The position numbers and the translations under genes were made by a program. From Alphaproteobacteria bacterium (lineage in GTDB: Bacteria; Pseudomonadota; Alphaproteobacteria; Sphingomonadales; Sphingomonadaceae): a DNA stretch of 15,989 nucleotides. The stretch spans positions 1 to 15,989 of the forward strand of contig JAGWQR010000271.1 of NCBI GenBank assembly GCA_028869975.1, in the 5' to 3' direction. The notes beneath the pieces are model-generated. The model did no database searches. It saw only the letters and a list, made by a program, of their open reading frames with translations, and had not been told where the DNA came from. Shown piece after piece: positions 6,300-15,989 of this stretch (the first letter of the stretch is position 1; every line of letters begins with the position of its first letter).

Positions 6300-7634
6300 A
6301 TGATGAATACCCCACTAGAGACACTCTCCGGGCTGAAAGAGCACAAGCGACTCATCAGCGGCATCAAACCCTACATCGAGGCCGGTCCGCTCGCCGCCTT
6401 CTTTCTCGGAATTTCCTCGGCACTGGTTTATACCATGCTGGCTGCGACGATGACGCAGCGCCTATCGGAGGCGGGCGTCAACCGGAAAAGCATTTCTGCT
6501 TTTGCGCTGGCACTGTTGATATATAGTTTCAAGCCGCTCTGGGCGCCGTTCATTGACCGCTACAACATTCCGTTGTTCACCCGCGCCATCGGCCATCGCC
6601 GTTCCTGGCTGGTGGTGATTGGAGCGGCGACTGCGCTGGCGCTGGTCAATCTTGCGCTGCCCGATCCGAAACATGCCATCGGAACATTGGCGATTGCCGC
6701 CATCATCGCGGGCTTTTGCGGCGCGAGTTATGATATTGTGATCGATGCCTACCGGATCGAGATGCTCAAGCCCCATCAACTCGGCGCGAGTGCCGGGATG
6801 AGCCAATATGGCTGGCGCTTTGGCGCGACCACGGCATCTTCGCTCGCGCTGATCGTCGCGACCCGAGCCAACTGGGGCTGGGCCTATATTGCATCCGCCC
6901 TCCTCGTGCTGCCCGCCATCCTCACCAGTTTGGTTCTGGGTGAGCCGCAGCACCGCAAGCCAACCGCGCCCACAACCGGCTTCATTCAGTTCTTCCAGAA
7001 TTTTCTCTCGCCTTTTGGCGAGTTTTTGCGGCGCGACGGCGGGGCTGTTGTGCTCGCCTTTGTGCTGGTCAGCCGGATTGGCGATACCATGTCAAATCTG
7101 ATGGTGCGCGATCTGTTTCACACCCTCGGTTATACCAAGCCCGAGATTCTCTATGGCGATGTCTGGTTCGGGCTTGGCGCGCTGTTTGTCGGGATATTCG
7201 CGGGCGGCGTGCTTTATGCGCGCCTCGGCCTCAAACATGCGGTGCTGGTGTCGCTCATCCTGATGCCGTGCGTCAACTTCGGCTTCGGGATATTGTCGCT
7301 GATCGGGCATAATATGTCTGCGATGATCGCGGTCAACAGTTTCGAAAATTTCGGCGCGGGCGTCAGCGGCGTGGTCATGGTCGCCTATCTCTCGGCGCTG
7401 TGCAATCTGGAGTTTACAGCGAGCCAGTTTGCGTTGCTCTCGGCGGCGGCGGCGATTTTGGGACGGTTTTTGACGGCGGGTACAGCGGGAGCGCTGATTG
7501 AGGCGCTGGGCTATTTTAACTTCTATATCCTCACCGCCGCGCTCAGCCTGCCGGGAATTTTCATCTATCTCGGCATGTTGCGTTCGGGGCTGGTGGACCG
7601 TTCAATCGGGACGGTGGGCCTGCAGGCGGAATAG
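6300..7634 (+). CDS. AmpG-like MFS permease (muropeptide transporter family)
   Basis: Inner-membrane permease of the AmpG branch of the major facilitator superfamily, whose best known member imports anhydromuropeptides for cell-wall recycling. 444 residues with about 12 hydrophobic segments. Family marks: LGISSALVYTML (36-47), YSFKPLWAPFIDR (75-87), IGHRRSW (97-103), the signature DIVIDAYR (145-152) and GMSQYGWRFG (166-175). Two ATGs stand in tandem at 6300 and 6303; GCGAGGA directly before them suits the second slightly better. No ampR, ampD or beta-lactamase gene is near, so a link to beta-lactam induction is not supported here, and the exact substrate is uncertain. Its TAG stop directly abuts the gltD stop on the other strand. 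Confidence 0.85.
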   Translation: MMNTPLETLSGLKEHKRLISGIKPYIEAGPLAAFFLGISSALVYTMLAATMTQRLSEAGVNRKSISAFALALLIYSFKPLWAPFIDRYNIPLFTRAIGHRRSWLVVIGAATALALVNLALPDPKHAIGTLAIAAIIAGFCGASYDIVIDAYRIEMLKPHQLGASAGMSQYGWRFGATTASSLALIVATRANWGWAYIASALLVLPAILTSLVLGEPQHRKPTAPTTGFIQFFQNFLSPFGEFLRRDGGAVVLAFVLVSRIGDTMSNLMVRDLFHTLGYTKPEILYGDVWFGLGALFVGIFAGGVLYARLGLKHAVLVSLILMPCVNFGFGILSLIGHNMSAMIAVNSFENFGAGVSGVVMVAYLSALCNLEFTASQFALLSAAAAILGRFLTAGTAGALIEALGYFNFYILTAALSLPGIFIYLGMLRSGLVDRSIGTVGLQAE

Positions 7635-9071
7635 CTACCCCGCCAGTTCGCTGACCCCCATCAGCGCCTCGTCAACTGCGTGCGCCGCTTGCCGTCCCTC
7701 GCGGATCGCCCAGACGACCAGCGACTGCCCCCGGCGCATATCGCCGCAGCTCCATACGCCCTCCATACTGGTGCGATAATCGTCAGTGGAAGCCGCGACA
7801 TTGCCGCGCGCATCGAGCGCCACACCCGATTGCTCGACCATCCCGGCCTTTGTTGGTCCGAGGAAACCCATCGCGAGCAGGATGAGATCGGCTTTCAATG
7901 TGAATTCCGAGCCCGCAACCTCTTCCATGCGTCCGTTCGTCCAGTCAACGCGCACGCATTCCAGCCCCTCCAGCACACCATTATGGCCGGTCATGCGCTT
8001 GGCAAGGATCGCCCAGTCACGCGCCACGCCTTCCTCATGCGATGATGACGTGCGCAGCTTGAGCGGCCAGTCGGGCCAGGTTAGCGCCTTGTTCTCCACC
8101 ACCGGCGGCTTGGGCATGATCTCGATCTGCGTCACCGAGGCCGCACCCTGCCGATTCGAGGTGCCGACACAGTCGGAGCCGGTATCGCCACCACCGATGA
8201 CGATGACATGCTTGCCGTGCGCCGAGAGCGTACCGCGCGGGGCCGCGCGCAGCTCATCGTCGTCCGCGTTGCGCTTGTTCTGCTGGGTGAGGAATTCCAT
8301 GGCAAAGCGCACACCGGCCATTTCGGCCCCTGGAATATCGAGCGGGCGCGGGTTTTCCGCGCCGCCCGCCATCACCACTGCATCGAAATTCTCGCGCAAC
8401 GACTCCATCGACACCTGCACACCGACCTCGGTGGAGGGCTTGAGCGTGACGCCTTCCTCCATCATCTGCATCAGGCGGCGATTGATGAGGTCTTTCTCCA
8501 TTTTGAAATCGGGGATGCCGTAGCGCAGCAGCCCGCCCATCCGGTCATTTTTCTCGAACAAAGTTACGGAATGCCCCGCGCGTGCGAGCTGCTGCGCGCA
8601 CGCCATGCCGGCAGGACCCGAGCCGACCACTGCCACCGACTTGCCTGTCTTGCGCGCAGGGAGCTGCGGCGTGATCCAGCCCATTTCCCAGCCCTTGTCA
8701 ACGATCTGACATTCAATGGTTTTGATCGTGACGGGTGTGTCCTGAATGTTGAGCGTGCAGCTCGCCTCGCACGGCGCGGGGCAGATGCGCCCGGTAAATT
8801 CGGGGAAATTATTGGTCGAGTGGAGTACTTCGAGCGCGGCCTGCCAGTCATCCTCATAGACCAGATGGTTCCAGTCGGGGATGATGTTGTTGACCGGGCA
8901 GCCATTATGACAGAACGGAATCCCGCAATTCATACAGCGCGAGGCCTGCGCGCGGATCGCGTCGTTACCCAGCGGCACGATGAACTCGCGATAATCCTTC
9001 AACCGGTCAGCGACAGGCTCATAGACGCGATCCTGCCGGCCGACTTCCAAAAACCCGGTTTCTTTGCCCAT
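7635..9071 (-). CDS. gltD: Glutamate synthase small (beta) subunit GltD
   Basis: Takes electrons from NADPH through FAD and iron-sulfur clusters to the large subunit GltB, for making glutamate from glutamine and 2-oxoglutarate. 478 residues, normal length. N-terminal cysteine clusters for two 4Fe-4S centres: C46, C49, C54, C58 ([13 protein letters not shown]) and C97, C101, C105 (CPAPCEASC). FAD-binding GSGPAG at 150-155; NADPH-binding GGGDTGSD at 293-300; C-terminal [16 protein letters not shown] contacts FAD. The open frame extends to 9146, inside gltB, but family members begin [10 protein letters not shown], so the ATG at 9071 is chosen; AAGG precedes it. It lies 10 bases after the gltB stop, in the same transcript. 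Confidence 0.97.
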   Translation of the reverse strand: MGKETGFLEVGRQDRVYEPVADRLKDYREFIVPLGNDAIRAQASRCMNCGIPFCHNGCPVNNIIPDWNHLVYEDDWQAALEVLHSTNNFPEFTGRICPAPCEASCTLNIQDTPVTIKTIECQIVDKGWEMGWITPQLPARKTGKSVAVVGSGPAGMACAQQLARAGHSVTLFEKNDRMGGLLRYGIPDFKMEKDLINRRLMQMMEEGVTLKPSTEVGVQVSMESLRENFDAVVMAGGAENPRPLDIPGAEMAGVRFAMEFLTQQNKRNADDDELRAAPRGTLSAHGKHVIVIGGGDTGSDCVGTSNRQGAASVTQIEIMPKPPVVENKALTWPDWPLKLRTSSSHEEGVARDWAILAKRMTGHNGVLEGLECVRVDWTNGRMEEVAGSEFTLKADLILLAMGFLGPTKAGMVEQSGVALDARGNVAASTDDYRTSMEGVWSCGDMRRGQSLVVWAIREGRQAAHAVDEALMGVSELAG

Positions 9072-9081
9072 ATCTGTTGCC

Positions 9082-13746
<4,665 letters not shown>

Positions 13747-13946
13747 CCGGCGTTCTTCCTCATTTGCGGGACGCGCGGGCCTGCCAAACCCCACGTCCAC
13801 CACAGGTGAATCCTCAACAACTTATGATTTGGGCGGCTCTTCTGATTCCGGTCTTGTCTGCCCCGTTACAGAATCAAGTGGGCGCTTACGTCAGTTGCAC
13901 GTCTCCCAAGCGCAAAACCACGCCGGTGTCAATATTAACGACAGTC
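13747..13946 (-). other. gltB upstream region, no gene seen
   Basis: Together with the palindrome next to it, this makes up the 223 bases between the permease stop and the gltB ATG. A perfect TTGACA is present on the minus strand at 13932-13927, but the hexamer 17 bases on (TTGGGA) is a poor -10, so a promoter is possible rather than shown. No riboswitch or attenuator fold was recognised. The first 57 bases before the ATG remain open in the gltB frame. Confidence 0.4.
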
Positions 13947-13963
13947 GCGTAATTTTATTACGC
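13947..13963. repeat. Perfect palindrome GCGTAAT-TTT-ATTACGC
   Basis: Seven-base perfect arms with a three-base centre, starting six bases beyond the permease stop and 15 bases upstream of a TTGACA on the gltB strand. No T tract follows on the minus strand, and three bases is a short hairpin loop, so an operator for a dimeric regulator of gltBD is at least as likely as a terminator of the permease gene. Confidence 0.55.
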
Positions 13964-13969
13964 ACAATT

Positions 13970-15565
13970 TCAATCTGCGGGGGCCTCTTCAAGCCCGCGA
14001 CCGACATAGCTGCGCCTACGAGAATAGGCGAAATAGATGACGAGGCCGATGGCACCCCAGATCACCAGAACCCATTTTGCATCGGCGTTCAGCCCATAAA
14101 GCAGAACCGCGCACCCGAGAACCGCGAGCGGAGCCACCAGCCAGATGAGCGGTGTCTTGAAACTGCGTTTTATGTCTGGTGCGCGGCGTCGCAACACAGG
14201 AACGGCAATCGCCACCATGGCAAAGGCAAACAAAGTACCGGCATTTGATAAATCAGCCAGAAATCCGACAGTGAGCACCGATGCTGTTACGCAAACAAAG
14301 ACACCTGTAATGGCCGTAACCACATGGGGCGTGCGAAATTTCGGATGAACCTTGGCGAGTGCAGAGGGCAGCAGGCCGTCACGTGCCATCACGAAAGCCA
14401 CACGTGTCTGCCCGTAAATCATCATCAGAATGACGGACGGCAAGGCAATAACGGCGGCCAGCCCCACCCAGCGACCCACAATGGGCCAGTGAATTGACTG
14501 CAAGACATAAACCAGTGCCTCGTCCGAACAGACCAGTGGCTTGGGCTGGTGCGCAGCAGTAATCAGGGCACAGCGCCCCGCCATTTCTGCCGACCCAGGT
14601 GGAATAAACTGACCTGTGGAAGACATGACAGGCTGACCGCCAATTGTGCCGATCGCGCCTGCTGCCACCAGCATATATATCAAGGTGCAGATCAGGAGTG
14701 ACGCAATGAGCCCGATAGGGACATTGCGTTGCGGATTTACAGTCTCTTCGGCTGCCGTAGAAACCGCATCAAAGCCAACATAGGCAAAGAATATGGAGGC
14801 TGCTGCACCGATGACCCCTTGTCCCGTTACAGGATCACCAATCCCGTTGGGCATGAACGGTGTAAAATTCGATGACTGGATGAGCGGCACCGTCAGGATG
14901 ATGAAGACGCCGAGCGCGGCGAGCTTGACCAGTACCAGCATCGCGTTGACCGTTGCACTCTCGGTGGTACCTTTGATAAGCAACAGGGTCACGATTATGC
15001 CGATAAACACCGCTGGTAGATTGATATATCCCCCAATCTGGGCGGCACGCATCAATTCCGGCGTGGCGGGCGTTCCGGTTGCCATTGCGAACTTTGCCCG
15101 CAAGCCGTCCGCGTTGCTCAGTATGTCGGGTATGTGAAGGTGGTAACTGCCAATATGCATGGCGTTTATAAGAGGCACGACATGGTTGGCCCAGCCCACG
15201 CACACTGCAGAGGCCCCAAGCGCATATTCGAGAACCAGCGCCCAGCCAACCATCCAGGCCAAAACTTCGCCCATAACCGCATAGGTATAGGTATAGGCGG
15301 AGCCTGCCACCGGTACCATCGAGGCAAGTTCTGAATAGCAGAGCGCGGCCAGGCCACAGACCGTACCCGCCAGAATCAGGCTGAGCATTAAACCCGGGCC
15401 AGCTTTTTGCGCGGCTTCGGCCGTAAGCACGAAGATACCGGTCCCGATAACGGCACCTATGCCGAGCAGAGTTAGCTGAAAGGCGCCCAGCGTACGGTGG
15501 AGGGACTTTTTTTCGGCCGTCCTCAAAATCGAATCAAGTGATTTGATCCGCCAGCTATTACCCAT
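13970..15565 (-). CDS. APC-superfamily amino acid permease, cationic amino acid transporter type
   Basis: Inner-membrane amino acid transporter of the APC superfamily, CAT-like branch. 531 residues with 12 or more hydrophobic segments. Family marks: GIGAVIGTGIFVLTAEAA (35-52) in the first helix, AALCYSELASMVPVAGSAYTY (about 73-93), FFAYVGFDAVSTAAEE (259-274) and YGQTRVAFVMARDGLLP (384-400). A long polar loop of about 45 residues (308-352) between helices carries two cysteines, Cys332 and Cys346, which could be bridged on the periplasmic side. The ATG at 15565 follows GAGAGGG at a suitable distance. It lies upstream of gltB on the same strand, with 223 bases between, so co-transcription is possible but not evident. 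The substrate (arginine, lysine or another amino acid) cannot be read from sequence. Confidence 0.92.
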   Translation of the reverse strand: MGNSWRIKSLDSILRTAEKKSLHRTLGAFQLTLLGIGAVIGTGIFVLTAEAAQKAGPGLMLSLILAGTVCGLAALCYSELASMVPVAGSAYTYTYAVMGEVLAWMVGWALVLEYALGASAVCVGWANHVVPLINAMHIGSYHLHIPDILSNADGLRAKFAMATGTPATPELMRAAQIGGYINLPAVFIGIIVTLLLIKGTTESATVNAMLVLVKLAALGVFIILTVPLIQSSNFTPFMPNGIGDPVTGQGVIGAAASIFFAYVGFDAVSTAAEETVNPQRNVPIGLIASLLICTLIYMLVAAGAIGTIGGQPVMSSTGQFIPPGSAEMAGRCALITAAHQPKPLVCSDEALVYVLQSIHWPIVGRWVGLAAVIALPSVILMMIYGQTRVAFVMARDGLLPSALAKVHPKFRTPHVVTAITGVFVCVTASVLTVGFLADLSNAGTLFAFAMVAIAVPVLRRRAPDIKRSFKTPLIWLVAPLAVLGCAVLLYGLNADAKWVLVIWGAIGLVIYFAYSRRRSYVGRGLEEAPAD

Positions 15566-15678
15566 AAATTGCCCTCTCGTGAAACCTTGTTGCGCAGCCT
15601 AGCGGCAAATATCGGGAGCGCAAGCGCTTTAGTATGCCGGTCACGATTTGCACCTCATGCCCACTAAGTCATTTCCGA

Positions 15679-15695
15679 TGCCATGCGCTTTGGCA
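15679..15695. repeat. Short inverted repeat in the permease upstream gap
   Basis: TGCCA and TGGCA arms around seven bases, eight bases past the stop of the outer-membrane gene. It has no T tract and is short, so it is only a weak terminator candidate for that gene. The rest of the gap (15566-15702) holds an AAGCGCTT palindrome at 15622-15629 and no convincing promoter pair for the permease. Confidence 0.25.
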
Positions 15696-15702
15696 CTTGC
15701 GG

Positions 15703-15989
15703 TTAAAATGATCGTGTTACGCCAAACTCAACCCGGTTTCTATTAAAGGCGTAGAGTGGAACATTGCTGTCATTACGCGTATATGTGTAAATTATACGCG
15801 GCGTAAACCCACCTAAATCAAAGCGACGGTCAAGTATAGTGAACTGCATCGTATATTGTCTATCTTTGCGCGTGGCGTTGAACCCGGAACTAAATCCAAT
15901 ATAGTCAATCCGCGAATAGCTAGGCGACAGACCCATGCTTATCCCGCCCTTGAACTCCCGCGAATAATTGAGTCCAAATTGTTGCAAAT
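15703..15989 (-). CDS. C-terminal end of an outer-membrane beta-barrel protein, possibly Slam/DUF560 type
   Basis: The last 95 codons of a gene that runs off the right edge; the codon at 15987 is TTG and is most likely an internal leucine, not a start. The sequence alternates polar and aromatic or hydrophobic residues in the manner of barrel strands (GISMGLSPSYSRIDYIGF, RQYTMQFTILDRRFDLGG, PRIIYTYTRNDSNVPLY, RNRVEFGVTRSF) and ends in Phe, as recognised by the Bam machinery. The closing pattern, a strand with TRNDSN, a short turn with Tyr and Arg-Asn, then a last strand ending in F, resembles surface lipoprotein assembly modifier (Slam) proteins, but the N-terminal TPR part that would settle this is outside the window. 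Base composition is about 47% GC by hand count, lower than the core genes. Confidence 0.65.
   Translation of the reverse strand, partial: LQQFGLNYSREFKGGISMGLSPSYSRIDYIGFSSGFNATRKDRQYTMQFTILDRRFDLGGFTPRIIYTYTRNDSNVPLYAFNRNRVEFGVTRSF

Noticed and set aside
7649..7666. Six-pair hairpin CGCTGA/TCAGCG as a terminator for the ampG-like gene
   Set aside because: No T tract follows and it codes for conserved GltD C-terminal sequence.
13911..13926. Sigma-54-like GG...GC pattern upstream of gltB
   Set aside because: The distance between GG and GC is one base short of the strict spacing, and the -24 element is poor.

Overview
This is about 16 kb of ordinary-looking chromosome from a Gram-negative bacterium, most likely an alphaproteobacterium and probably a member of the Sphingomonadales. 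The grounds are the protein families and wording (IspG, TrmFO, large GltB with separate GltD, AmpG-like permease, a CAT-type permease with a long cysteine-bearing loop) and a GC content of roughly 57-60% by hand count in the core genes. The order-level call is inference; I could not run a search. No rRNA, tRNA, CRISPR array, insertion sequence or prophage gene was recognised.

Layout. 1-1107 (minus): most of an LplT-like major facilitator transporter running off the left edge. 1108-1220: divergent promoter region. 1221-2324 (plus): ispG, the iron-sulfur enzyme of the penultimate step of the MEP isoprenoid pathway. 2333-2860 (minus): secreted CAP/PR-1 domain protein, tail to tail with ispG. 3006-3395 (minus): small exported Gly/Tyr-rich repeat protein with a perfect Shine-Dalgarno sequence and its own terminator. 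3638-6245 (minus): a tightly overlapping three-gene RNA-modification operon, in transcription order an RsuA/RluB-type pseudouridine synthase, rsmD (TTG start) and trmFO. 6300-7634 (plus): AmpG-like permease, whose stop codon abuts the gltD stop codon. 7635-13746 (minus): gltB-gltD, NADPH glutamate synthase, transcribed gltB first. 13970-15565 (minus): cationic amino acid transporter-type permease upstream of gltB. 15703-15989 (minus): the C-terminal end of an outer-membrane beta-barrel protein, possibly of the Slam/DUF560 type, in a clearly more AT-rich stretch.

How the genes fit together. The right half is nitrogen and amino acid metabolism: glutamate synthase makes glutamate from glutamine and 2-oxoglutarate, and the neighbouring permease may import amino acids. 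The middle block modifies RNA: a pseudouridine in rRNA, m2G966 of 16S rRNA, and m5U54 of tRNA using folate. The left side combines isoprenoid synthesis with envelope or secreted functions (lipid transporter, CAP protein, Gly/Tyr protein, AmpG-like muropeptide permease). I see no convincing novel multi-gene system. The points most worth a second look are the Gly/Tyr repeat protein and its inverted-repeat-bearing upstream region, the leaderless-looking ispG promoter, the zero-gap TAG/CTA convergence of ampG and gltD, the palindrome between the permease and gltB, and the AT-rich outer-membrane gene at the right edge.
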